A stretch of DNA of 64,000 nt from Microglena sp. YARC (Eukaryota; Chlorophyta; Chlorophyceae; Chlamydomonadales; Chlamydomonadaceae). The notes beneath the pieces were generated by a model that did not search any database, was not told the origin of the DNA, and was given only the letters and a program-made list of their open reading frames with translations. A program made the translations under genes and the position numbers. The stretch lies in assembly GCA_022414725.1 (NCBI GenBank), contig CM039464.1, forward strand, positions 52,470,026-52,534,025, in the 5' to 3' direction. Below, in pieces: positions 47,161 to 57,883 of this stretch (positions are counted from its first letter, which is position 1; every line of letters starts with the position of its first letter).

Positions 47161-48213
47161 TCACCGGTGCACAAAGTGACGGACGAATTCAAAGAAATCC
47201 TTTGACCTAGCAGGGCTCATAGGGTCGTGCGCCGACAAAGCTGAATGGCCTGCCTCCACTTCTTCTTCGCTACCCATGCGTGCACTGTTCCCGACGAAGG
47301 GCCAGATCTTTTCTAGCGTCAACTCTTTGCTGAGTTCAGGGTGGAACTGGAAGGCGATGACTTTATCGTTGATGCAGAACATCTCGTTGGGGGCGGTGTC
47401 TGGGAAGCAGGGGGGGCGTGTGGGTGGATGGGGGGAGCTATGTGTGTGGGTGTGTGGGTGGATGGGGGGAGCTATGTGTGTGGGTGTGTGGGTGGATGGG
47501 GGGAGCTATGTGTGCGGGTGTGTGGGTGGATGGGGGGAGCTATGTGTGTGGGTGTGTGGGTGGATGGGGGGAGCTATGTGTGCGGGTGTGGTGGGTGGAT
47601 GGGGGGAGCTATGTGTGCGGGTGTGTGGGTGGATGGGGGGGAGCTATGTGTGTGGGTGTGTGGGGTGGATGGGGGAGCTATGTGTGTGGGTGTGTGGGTG
47701 GATGGGGGGACTATGTGTGTGGGTGTGTGGGTGGATGGGAGGAGCTATGTGTGCGGGTGTGTGGGTGGATGGGGGGGAGCTATGTGTGTGGGTGTGTGGG
47801 TGTGAGTGTGCGTCACCTTGCTGAGTCTAGGGTGGAACTGGAATGCGATGACTTCGTCGTCGATACAGAACATCTCCTTGGGGGCAGTGTCTGGGAAGCA
47901 GAGGTGCAGTGCAGGCAGGCCATTCAGCTGCTGCTGCTGCTGTGTGTGTGTGTGTGGTGTGTGTGGTGTGTGGTGTCTGTGGTGTGTGTGTGTTGGAGGG
48001 GGGGTGGGGGTGGGGGAGCTCTGTGAGCTCTCAAATGATTGTTGTATGTGTGTGTGTGTGTGTGTGTTTTGGGGGGGGTGGGGGTGGGGGAGCTCTGTGA
48101 GTCGCTCAAATGATTGTTGTATGTGTGTGCGTGGTGAGGGGAAGCAAAGGGGAGGGGGAAGCAGGCCATTGAGCTTTTGTGTGTATGTGTGCATGGTGTG
48201 TGTGCGTGTGAGT

Positions 48214-48256
<43 letters not shown>

Positions 48257-48311
48257 AGGCGTGAGAGTGGTGTGTGGGTGTGTGGTGTGTGTGAGTGTGG
48301 TGTGTATGTGT

Positions 48312-48349
<38 letters not shown>

Positions 48350-48875
48350 AGGCGTGTGAGTGGTGTGTGGGTGTGTGGTGTGTGTGAGTGTGGTGTGTAC
48401 GTGTGTGTGTGTGTGTGTGTGTGGAGGCGTGTGAGTGGTGTGTGTGTGTGTGGTGTGTGGTGTGTGTGAGTGTGTGTGGAGGCGTGGGTGCGTGCAGGTG
48501 GGTGGGTGGGTCGCTCAAAGGAGTGCTGTGTGTGTATGTGTGTGCAGGTGTGTAGGTGTGTGCGTGTGCGCAAGTTTGTGCAGGTAGGTGAGTGGGTCAT
48601 GCGCTCACTTTCCACATCAAGATAGAACAGGAGGGCAATGACCTTGTCGCTGAAGAAGACTTCCTTTGGGAACGGTGTTTGGGAAGCAGGGGGGAGGTGG
48701 GTGAGCGGTGCGTGTGGGTGGGTGTGTGGGGAGGGTGTGTGTGTGTGGAAGAGGGGGGGGGGCTTTCACTTTCCAAATCAAACATTTAAACAGGAAGGCA
48801 ATGACCTTGTCGCCGCAGAACACTTCCTTTGGGAACGGTGTTTGGGAAGCAGGGGGGGAGGTGGGTGAGCGGTGT

Positions 48876-48906
<31 letters not shown>

Positions 48907-51900
48907 GGGGGGTAAGTGGGTGGGGTGGTGGGGTGTGTGTGTGAGAGTGGTGTGGGTGTGGGGGGGGGGGGGGGAGAAGTGGGTGTCTGGGAAGCATTGA
49001 TAGAGTGTGGGTGAGTGGTGTGTGTGTGTGTGTGGTGTGTGGGGAGAAGTGGGTGTCTGGGAAGCATTGAGAGTGTGTGTGTGAGTGGTGTGTGTGTGGG
49101 GGTGGGGGGAAAGTGGGTGTCTGGGAAGCATTGAGAGAGTGTGTGTGAGTGGTGTGTGTGTGGGGTGGGGGGTAGTGGGTGTCTGGGAAGCATTGAGAGT
49201 GTGTGTGTGAGCGGTGTGTGTGTGGGGTGGGGGGAAGTGGGTGTCGGGGAAGCATTGAGAGTGTGTGTGTGAGTGGTGTGTGTGTGGGGTGGGGGGAAGT
49301 GGGTGGCGGGGAAGCATTGAGAGTGTGTGTGTGAGTGGTGTGTGTGTCGAGGGGGGGGGGGGGGGGAGTGGGTGTCTGGGAAGCACAGGGAGGTTGGTGG
49401 GTAGGTGGGTTTCAGCAGCCCAGGACAAACAGGCCGACCCCCTCAACCTCACACAGGGATTTTAATTACCGCTATATATACCAATCGCTAGTTTTGACCC
49501 CGTTTTAGCAAATTATCGCTATAAAATTTTAAAAAAGTTTTAGTTTTTTGCCCTTAATTTCCCTAAAAAGCTACAAAAAGCTATAGAAAGCACTAAAACG
49601 CCGTCCCTGGAGGAGGCCTAAAAAAGTTAAGCTAGGAGAAACCCACTTTCTGATTTGAAAAAAATATCACTGCCTCACACCTCGTAATAAGGCATCATAT
49701 TGATTGTCTTATTATTGCCAGCTCACCTAAGCGACCACCACCTCAGCACCAAAATTCTGAAATGGCATTGGTCCAAGTTGTCAGCTCACCCGAGGAACCT
49801 TCTAGGGTGGCGCTAGCTGGCAGCTTCAGGGTCTGGTCCCCATGTGATTGAAGTATGTGATCTGAGTTGCCAGCTTACCTGAGGAACCTAACAGAGTGGC
49901 GCCAGCTGGCAGCTTTAGGATCTGGTCCCCATGTGATTAGATCAAGAGATCGAAGTTGCCAGCTCACCTGAGGAACCGAACAGAGTGACGCCAGCCGGCA
50001 GTTTCAAGATCTGGTCCCCATGTGATTCAATCATGTGATCTAAGTTGCCAGCTCACCTGAAGAACCTAACAGAGTGGCGCCAGCTGGCAGTTTCAAGATC
50101 TGGTCCCCATGTGATTCAATCATGTGATCTAAGTTGCCAGCTCACCTGAAGAACCTAACAGAGTGGCGCCAGCTGGCAGTTTCAGAATCTGGTCCCCATG
50201 TGATTCAATCATATGTATATGTTGCACTGGTTCCGGAGCAGGGCAGCTAGTGCCAGCTGGCATGTCCGGGGCGGTACCAGCTGGCGTGTCGGGCGCGGTG
50301 GCAGTAGCGGCGATAGAGGTCTGAGTGACAGAGGCGGAAAGAGGTTCGTAGAGGCCATGCTGTTTGAGGTTTTCGACATGAAGGTTGATCTTTTCAACAG
50401 TGAGTACGAACCTGTGTGTGTTGGGGGGTGGGTGTGTGAGTGGGTGTTTGTGTTTGGGTGTGTGTAGTGGGGGGTGGGGGGCAGAGGTCTGGGTGACTGA
50501 GGCGGAGAGAGGTTCGTAGAGGCCATGCTGTTTGAGGTTTTCAACATGAAGGTTGATCTTTTCAACGGTGAGTACGAACCAGTGTGTGTTGGGGTGTGTG
50601 TGTGTGTGTGAGTGGGTGTGTGTTTGGGTGTGTGAAGTGGGGGGTGGGGGGGCAGAGGTCTGAGTGACTGAGGCGGAAAGAGGTTCGTAGAGGCCATGCA
50701 GCTTGAGGTTTTCGACATGAAGGTTGATCTTTTCAACGGTGAGTACGAACCTGTGTGGGTGGGTGGGGGGGGTGGGGGGGTGAGTGGGGGTGTGTTTTGG
50801 GTGGATGGGTGTGGTGGGGGGTGGGGGGCAGAGGTCTGGGAGACTGAGGCGGAGAGAGGTTCGTAGAGGCCATGCTGTTTGAGGTTTTCAACATGAAGGT
50901 TGACCTTTTCAACGGTGAGTACGAACCTGAGTGTGTTGAGGTGTGTGTGTGTGTGTGTGTGTGAGTGGGTGTTTGTGTTTGGGTGTGTGTAGTGGGGGGT
51001 GGGGGGCAGAGGTCTGGGTGGCTGAGGCGGAGAGAGGTTCGTAGAGGCCATGCTGTTTGAGGTTTTTCGACATGAAGGTTGATCTTTTCAACGGTGAGTA
51101 CGAACCTGAGTGTGGGGGGGAGTGAGTGGGGGCAGAGGTCTGCGTGAGTGATGAGGAGAGAGGTTCGTAGAGGCCATGCTGTTTGAGGTTTTTCGACATG
51201 AAGGTTGATCTTTTCAACGGTGAGTACGAACCTGAGTGTGGGGGGGAGTGAGTGGGGGCAGAGGTCTGCGTGAGTGATGAGGAGAGAGGTTCGTAGAGGC
51301 CATGCTGTTTGAGGTTTTCGACATGAAGGTTGATCTTTTCAACGGTGAGTACGAACCTGAGTGTGGGGGGGGGAGTGAGTGGGGGGCAGAGGTCTGCGTG
51401 AGTGATGAGGAGAGAGGTTCGTAGAGGCCATGCTGTATGAGATTTCCGACATGAAGGTTGATCTTTTCAACGGTGAGTACGAACCTGAGTGTGGGGGGGG
51501 AGTGAGTGGGGGGCAGAGGTCTGCGTGAGTGATGAGGAGAGAGGTTCGTAGAGGCCATGCTGTATGAGATTTCCGACATGAAGGTTGATCTTTTCAACGG
51601 TGAGTACGAACCTGTGTGTGTGTGTGGGTGTGTGGGTGGTGGGGGGGGGGAGTGGGTGGCTGTGTTTGGATGTGTGTGGTGTGTGGTGGTGGGCAGAGGT
51701 CTGAGTGAATGAGACGGAGAGAGGTTTGTAGAGCCCCATGCTGTTTTTTTATTTATTTATTTTTATTTACATATTTACGTAGAGCCCATTGTTATATTAT
51801 GTATTTATTTTATTAATTTATTTTATTTTATTTACATACTTCCGCAGAGCCCAATATTTATACAATGTATTATTTAATGTATTTGTTTTATTTACATACT

Positions 51901-52739
51901 TCCGCAGAGCCCAATATTTATACAATGTATTATTTAATGTATTTGTTTTATTTACATACTTCCGCAGAGCCCAATATTTATACAATGTATTTATTTAATG
52001 TATTTGTTTTATTTACATACTTCCGCAGAGCCCATTATTTATATTATGTATTTATTTTATTTATATATATATATTTTTTTTATCTATCTTTTTAATTTAC
52101 ATAAGAGCCCCATGCTGTTTGAGGTTGTCGATGTGAAGGTCGATCTTTTCAACGGTGAGGACGAACCTGGGTGTGTGTGTATGGGTGGGGGGTGTGGTTG
52201 TGTGGGTGTCAGTGTGTGGTGTTAGGTGAGGGGGGGGGGGGCGTGTGTGATGTGGGTGTGGGTTCGGGTGTGGTTTGAGTCTGGATATGTGGGTGCGGGT
52301 GTCAGTGCTGGTGTGGTGTGGTAGGGTGGGTGCGGATGGTGTGGGAGTGTGTGGGTGTATGTGGGTTTGTGTTTGAGTGTGTGGGTACGGGTGTGGGTGT
52401 AGGTGTGGTGGGGCAAAACCCACTCCCACTCCCACCCCTTGTGGGATGGGGGCATCAAAGGGGTCATGTGGGTGTGGTGGGTGGGTGGGTGGGGTGGGGG
52501 GGGTAAAACCCACCCCCACTCCCACCTCTTGTGGGGGCGTCAAAGGGGTCGTGTGAGTGTGTGTGTTTGTGTAGTGCTTGCGGCACTGGGTGCGAAGGTT
52601 GGCAAGAACCCCACTGGAAAGTGAGTAGCAGTACCTTTTAATCCCCCCCCACACACACCACCACCACACACACCCACTCTCACACACACGCAAGCACCAC
52701 ACCCACACCCACCGCCACTCCCACCCATTGTGTGTGTGT

Positions 52740-52772
<33 letters not shown>

Positions 52773-55700
52773 GAGTAAAAGGTACTGCTACTCACTTTCC
52801 AGAGGGGTTCTTGCCAACCTCCCCACCCAGCGCCGCAAGCACCACACAAACACTCACCCCCACTCCCACACATTGTGGGGGCATCAAAGGGGTCGTGTGG
52901 GTGTGGGTGTGGGTTTGGGTGGGTGTGGGTGTGGGTGTGGGTGTGGGGGGAGTAATTGGTACTGCTACTCACTTTCCAGAGGGGTTCTTGCCAACCTCCC
53001 CATCCAGTGCCGCAAGCACCACACAAACACACACCCTCACTCCGACCCCTTGTGGGGGCATCAAAGGGGTCGTGTGGGTGTGGGTTTGGGTGGGTGTGTG
53101 TGTGGGGGGGGGAGTAATTGGTACTGCTACTTACTTTCCAGAGGGGTTCTTGCCAACCTCCCCACCCAGTGCCGTGGCCAATATCTGGGCACCAAAGCAG
53201 CAGCCTAGGATGCGAGTCTTTCCTGTCTTTACATATCTTGCAATCATCACTTCCATCTTGCGCATCCACTCAGCATCCTCATAAGCAGACTTGCTAGAGC
53301 CTGGGAGCAGCAACAAGTTGTACTTCCCTGCGAATGGTTAGGGGTTAGGGGTTAGGAGTTAGGGGCTAGGAATTATGAGTTAGGGGTTAGGGGTTAGGAG
53401 TTAGGGGTTAGGTCATATGAAAACATACTTGCCTTTGGTCAACATCATATGATATGCCGGTCGCTTGTAAAAATACACGCACAGGGCATGCCACCTAACG
53501 AGCCTTGTTGGCTACCCCTGGAGTGTAAAATTACTAGGAACAGCAAGATGATATTATATGCCGGCATACTGACTAGGCTCAATTCACCATGCCAACTAAC
53601 CAGCCTTGTTGGCTACCCCTGGAGTGTAAAATTAGTAGGAACGGCAGTATGATATCATATGATACCATTTGATGCCGGCAGTCTAACTAGGCTAAAGTTG
53701 CCATTTATATACAATATCATATGATACAGTGTGTATGATATGATACTCACTTTTGATCAACATCATACAATATGCCGGTTGCTAGTAAAATTACACGCAC
53801 AGGTCATGCCACCTAACGATCCTAGTTGGCGACCCCTGGAGTAGCCTGGAGTGTAAAAATACTAGGGAACGGCAATATGATATCATGTGATATCATGTCT
53901 GGCTCGGCTAAATTAATAATTTATGTACAAATCATTTGATGCAATTTGTATGATATCATATGATATCATACTTGCCTTTGGTCAAAATCATATGATATGC
54001 CAGTACCTAGTAAAAATACACACACAGGGCTTGCCACCTAATGAGCCTAGTTGGCGACTTATGGAGTAGATACATACTAGAAACAGCAATATGATATCAT
54101 ATGGTGCCATATGATGCCATATGATGCCGGCAGTCTTACTAGGCTAAGGTAACAATTTATGTACAAAATCATATGATGCAATTTGTATGATATCGTATGA
54201 TATCAATATATCATACTCGCCTTTGGTCAACATCATATGATGCAGTCAAACTAGGCCAAAGTTACCATTTATACGCATATATATCATATCATGCAATTGT
54301 TATGATATCATATGATACCATACTCGCCTTTGGTCAACACAATATGACATGCCGTTCCCTAGTAAAAATACACACACAGGGCTTGCCACCTAACGAGCCT
54401 AGTTGGCGACTTATGGAGTGTAAAAATACTAGGAACAGCAAGATGATATTATATGCCGGCATTCTGACTAGGCTCAATTCACCATGCCAACTAACCTTTT
54501 TTTTTTGCCTTTTTGGCTACCCCTGGAGGTTAAAAATACTAGGAACAGCAATATGATATCATATGATGCCATATGATTAGGGATCGGCAATATGTTATCA
54601 TATGATATCATGTCATCATATGATATCATATGATGCCGGCGGTCTGACTATGTAACTTTGGCCTTGGGCACCATATCATATGATATTAAATCATATGATT
54701 ATTGTATGATGTCATATGATATCATACTCGTCTTTAGTCAACATCATATGATTTTCCATTCCCTGCATATGATGCCGGCAGTCTGACTAGGCTAATGCAA
54801 CAATTTGTATACAAAATCATATGATGCAATTTGTATGATATCATATATGATATCAATATATCATACTCGCCTTTGGTCAACATCATATGATGCAGTCTTA
54901 ACTAGGCCAAAGTTACCATTTATACACATATATATCATATAATGCAATTTGTATGATGTCATATGATATCATACTCGCCTTTGGTCAACATCATATGACA
55001 TGCCGTTCCCTAGTAAAAATACACACACAGGGCATGCCACCTCACGAGCCTTGTTGGCTACCCCTGGAGGGTAGAAATACACACACAGGGCATGACACTT
55101 AACGAGCCTTGTTGACTACCCCTGGAGCAGCCTGAAGTGTAAAAATACTAGGGAACGACAATATGATATCATATGATATCATGTCTGGTTAGGCTAAATT
55201 TACAATTTATATACCATATCACATGATGCAATTTGTATGATGTCATATGATATCATACTCGCCTTTGGTCAACATCATGTGATTTTCTGGTCGCTAGTAA
55301 AAATACACACACAGGGCATGCCACCTAGCGAGCCTACGTGGCTACCCCTGGAGTGTAAAAATATTAGGAACAGAAATATGATATCATTTGATACCATATG
55401 ATGCCGGCAGTCTGACTAGGCTAAAGTTACCATGCCAACTAACAAGCCTATTTAGCTACCCCTGGAGCAGCCTGGAATTCAAAAATACACACACAGGGCA
55501 TGCCAACTAACCAGCCTATTTGGCCACCCCTGGAGGGTAAAAATACTAGGAACAGCAATATGATATCATATGCCGGCATTCTGACTGGGCTCAATTCACC
55601 ATGCCGACTAACCAGCATTTTCGGCTACCCCTGGAGGGTAAAAATACACACACAAGGCATGCCAACTAACCAGCCTATTTGGCTACCCCTGGAGCGTAAA

Positions 55701-56892
55701 AATACTAGGAACTGCGATATGATATTATATGCCGGCATTCTGACTGGGCTCAATTTACCATGCCAACTAACCAGCATTTTTGGTTACCCCTGGAGGGTAG
55801 AAATACACTCAGGGCACGCCAACTAACCAGCCTTTTTGGCTACCCCTCGAGCGTAAAAATACACACACAGAGCATGCCAACTAACCAGCCTATTTGGCTA
55901 CCCCTGGAGCAGCCTGGAGTGTAAAAATACACACACAGGGCATGCCAACTAACCAGCCTATCTAGCTATCCCTGGAGTGTAACAATGGAGAACGACAATA
56001 TGGTACCATATAATATCATCTCATCATATGATACCATTTGATGCCGGCAGTCTGATAAGGCTTAAGTTACCATTTATATACAATAGCATATGACGCAATG
56101 TGTATGATATCATATGATATCAAATGATATCATACTCACCATTGGCCAACATCATATGACATGCAGTTCCCTAGTAAAGGACTCACACCAGTGATTTTAT
56201 TTTCAGCTACGAGCAGCAGCTTCTAGGCAGCTACCCTGGCTGGCTAATGGGCCAAACCTAAAGCAACCTTCAGGTAATCAGCTTTCTTGCGTTGCTGAAA
56301 GTTGGATGCTTAGCGCAGTGGCTGGCTCAAGGAGCTGCCTAGAAGCGGCGGCTAGTAGCCGAACAGAAAAACAGAGGCATGAGCTTTTTTGACAAGCCAG
56401 GCCAGTAGCACCTGATATGTAACTATTGGTAGCTGGTCACCTCAGTCTTGCGCGCGCATCGCGCTCTCTCTCAAGGATATATTCCTGCTCCGTGCAAGAT
56501 CTAGGTGCCCCGCTGGAATTCGAAGGTGCGCGTCGCTTGGTGGAGACAAGGGGGAGTTCTGAATACCACCACCATCGTGACATCGTGACGCACGTAGGTA
56601 CACACGCACTGTTCAGCACCTGCCAGCATCGACCTAGCCTGGGTCGGGGTACGTTGTGAACACGGTGAACACATACCCTGGTGCCTCGGGCATTATCCAA
56701 TACACATAGTTGAGACCTACCAGCATCGACCTCGTCTGGGTCTGGGAACTCGTCACTCATGCATCGGAACCTCTCCCAGATGCCGTCGTCCACCCCCTCG
56801 CGTTCGAGGTGGTGACGAAAGAGCTTCTCCACCCATCCCTCCCACTTCGGGCTGTTATCTGCTTCAAGCACTGCAACGCGGAATGGGGGCAT
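47161..56892 (-). CDS. Class I glutamine amidotransferase-like protein (4 exons, 289 aa)
   Basis: Rebuilt from exons 56721-56892, 53135-53327, 50146-50411 and 47161-47399. All are GT-AG, phases (1, 2, 1) agree, and the total is 870 nt including TGA. The triad of class I glutamine amidotransferases is intact: Cys101 in GCCFGAQ, His230 and Glu232 in FQFHPEL. The N-terminus MPPFRVAVLEADN and the LLLLPGSSKSAYEDAEWM segment match the GMP-synthase-like/gamma-glutamyl-peptidase subgroup (standalone domain, plant GGP1 and bacterial YfeJ types) rather than GuaA, as no synthetase domain follows. HGDQILKLP matches the conserved HxDxVxxLP strand. Likely activity is glutamine amide or gamma-glutamyl hydrolysis in the cytosol; the acceptor is unknown. 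A Pro/Ala/Thr-rich insert (about residues 147-190) is unusual. The start at 56892 is preferred over an in-frame ATG 45 nt upstream because it begins at the first beta strand. Confidence 0.9.
47410..47812. repeat. 32-bp G/T-rich minisatellite, about 12 copies
   Basis: Unit GGGAGCTATGTGTGTGGGTG plus 'tgtgggtggatg', inside intron 3 of the amidotransferase gene. Three plus frames are open; artefact. Confidence 0.9.
47813..48870 (-). pseudogene. Three large decoy copies of the amidotransferase exon 4
   Basis: At about 47815-47900, 48605-48692 and 48775-48852 the minus strand repeats exon 4 from its CTTCCCAG acceptor through FCxxDxVIAFxF. The first keeps FQFHPRLSK (the catalytic-region Glu is Arg); the second and third lose the FHPE motif. 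GT microsatellites (48180-48480) separate them. Exon skipping to any of these would remove or alter the triad. Confidence 0.85.
48960..49400 (-). repeat. ~62-bp array carrying only the exon 4 acceptor, about 7 copies
   Basis: Units contain GTGGGTGTCTGGGAAGCATT followed by GT-rich spacer. On the minus strand this is the pre-acceptor plus CTTCCCAG|ACACC of exon 4, so the array offers seven further candidate acceptors. Confidence 0.85.
49454..49672. mobile_element. hAT-like MITE, family A (219 bp)
   Basis: Starts CAGGGATTTTAATTACCGC and ends TGAAAAAAATATCACTG. CCTCACA is directly repeated at both edges (7 bp; the eighth base overlaps the terminal C). It is inserted in a copy of the 'cctcacacctcgtaata' repeat, in intron 3 of the amidotransferase gene. 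Confidence 0.82.
49730..50145 (-). repeat. Four decoy copies of the amidotransferase exon 3 3' edge
   Basis: Units of about 88 bp near 49780, 49870, 49955 and 50042 share 'tggcgccagctggcagtttc' and CTGGTCCCCATGTGATT. Each encodes HGDQ-x-LKLPA and a GTGAGCTG donor on the minus strand. The true copy ends at 50146 and is continuous with the rest of exon 3. Confidence 0.88.
50470..51745 (-). repeat. About nine decoy copies of the amidotransferase exon 3 5' edge
   Basis: Units of 110-190 bp share GGTTCGTAGAGGCCATGCTG and AAGGTTGATCTTTTCAACGG. Each gives an AG acceptor followed by FVLTVEKINLHV, then the QHGLYEPLS segment, and then runs into Pro-rich low complexity. The genuine edge is 50411. Sequence identity between copies is high. 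Confidence 0.9.
51780..52095. repeat. ~60-bp AT-rich minisatellite, about 4 copies
   Basis: Unit TTTATTTACATACTTCCGCA plus 'gagcccaatatttatacaatg'. The GAGCCC word continues into the exon 3 edge copy at 52110-52165. Confidence 0.85.
52100..52168 (-). pseudogene. Most upstream decoy of exon 3 (diverged)
   Basis: Reads FVLTVEKIDLHIDNLKQHG after an AG acceptor. It is the first exon 3-like acceptor met by the transcript after exon 2, which makes it the strongest candidate for alternative use, but it lacks any continuation into HGDQ. Confidence 0.7.
52560..53134 (-). repeat. Three decoy copies of the amidotransferase exon 2 3' edge and donor
   Basis: Copies near 52570-52650, 52775-52850 and 52960-53030 share 'ttgccaacctccccaccca' or its variant, with CTACTCACTTTCCAG. 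On the minus strand they read GGEVGKNPSGK followed by a GTGAGTAGCAG donor. The true copy is 53131-53195. Spacers are GT-rich. Confidence 0.88.
53335..53420. repeat. GGTTAGG-type simple repeat
   Basis: Repeated 'ggggttagg' and 'agttagg' words just upstream of the exon 2 acceptor. Telomere-like in look but not a clean telomere unit. Confidence 0.7.
53420..56170. repeat. ~200-290-bp ATCATATGAT-rich tandem repeat, about 10 monomers
   Basis: Monomers share GCCTTTGGTCAACATCATAT, 'gatatgccggtccctagtaa', ACACACACAGGGCATGCCA, CTACCCCTGGAGTGTAAAA and runs of ATGATATCATATGATATCAT. Many internal deletions exist. It fills intron 1 of the amidotransferase gene. The palindromic words can form hairpins. Outliers occur at 25.7, 31.0, 63.4 and 63.8 kb. 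Confidence 0.85.
56189..56377. mobile_element. MITE family B, copy 3
   Basis: Starts CAGTGATTTTATTTTCAGC, with inverted arms CAGCAGCTTCTAGGCAGC and GGAGCTGCCTAGAAGCGGCG. The right end is diverged, so its exact border and target duplication are unclear. Lies in intron 1. Confidence 0.65.
56610..56660 (-). repeat. Decoy of the amidotransferase exon 1 3' edge
   Basis: GCCAGCATCGACCTAGCCTG repeats the exon 1 end at 56715-56750 (CAGCATCGACCTCGTCTGG), including the donor area. One copy only. Confidence 0.65.
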
Positions 56893-57883
56893 CTCTAATT
56901 GAAGAAACGGATGAAATTGGTTAGGAGGCAAAAACAATGCAAGTAGGTAGTCCCAAGGTAGGTCTCTGAGAAAAATGCAAGTAGGTAGTCCTGTTCAAAT
57001 GCCCAATCAAAATGAAGGGCTTACGAGAGGTGTCAGGTAATATTACGTGTGCAATATCTCGTGCGTAACGAGGAGGCACAGCATTCGAGGGACATCGAAC
57101 CTGCGCGAACCTACCTGCCTGCCTGGCTGCCTGCCTGGCTGGGCGCCCATCGCCCAACCGTGGAACCAGTCAGGCATGGGCCACATCACACCACGTCACA
57201 CCACACCACGTCACACATCACCTCGCCACACCATGCAGTCATGCAGAGTAAGGTCATCTTCTACGTGATCTGGTGAAAGCTTTCTTCTCACTCACTTGAT
57301 CTGGTGAAAGGGGCGGGGGAGAGGCGGGGGTGCAAAGGGGGGGAAGTTGCCCTGGGAAGTTGCTCGAAGAAGTTGCATCCTGAGGTTCGAAGTTAGTCAG
57401 TCTCTACTTTATCACTGTCCCGATGCGAGGGGAGCTGCAGCCTCAAAGAATTGGCAGTTGATAGCAGGGTTGATTTCCCTGGTTAACGAGTAACCGAGCC
57501 CCGAAACATCATTGAGGCTAGAGGGTATCCCTCTCGAAGCACTCCGGTTCCACAAACAATATCCGCTCAACTCGTCCCGGATCGCCCTCCTATCCCACCC
57601 ACACGCATGCCTTTCGCGACCTGCACTTCTCGTTTCATCGGGACAAATCCTCCTTAACCTGTCTGTGTGCGTTCTCCGAACGGGCTATCTGGTCCCACCA
57701 GCTTTCAGCGACCACAAGAAGACACCAGTAACACACCACATAGCGACAGAACCGCAACAGCAGCACATCCCCCAGCGAGCACTGCTCTTGGCTTACTGTA
57801 ATTCGTCTTTGAGCCGCTCCCTCTGGCGTGCGTTTTCTTTCTGTCGGTGCCTAAGTCCCGCTGCCTCGGATACGTCTTCAACA
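56893..57883. promoter_or_regulatory. Shared ~1-kb divergent intergenic region
   Basis: The amidotransferase (minus, start 56892) and LYR protein (plus, start 57884) genes face away from each other, so both promoters should lie here. A short duplication 'gcaagtaggtagtcc' (56938 and 56976) and TCACACCACGTCACACC-type repeats (57180-57235) are visible. No named core promoter motif can be assigned. Confidence 0.4.

Noticed and set aside
47276..48518. Gly/Val/Cys/Trp-rich frames of 150-257 codons
   Set aside because: Produced by the 32-bp and GT repeats in intron 3 of the amidotransferase gene.
52222..53208. Long plus and minus frames across amidotransferase introns (up to 390 codons)
   Set aside because: They are made of decoy exon edges joined by stop-free GT/CA spacers. 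Only the short true exon agrees in phase with its neighbours.
53335..53420. Telomere repeat near the amidotransferase exon 2
   Set aside because: The words vary (GGGGTTAGG, AGTTAGG) and do not form a regular TTTAGGG tract.
57512..57883. N-terminal extension of the LYR protein by about 124 residues
   Set aside because: The LYR helix is normally close to the N-terminus, and the upstream residues show no targeting-peptide or domain pattern; more likely an open 5' leader.
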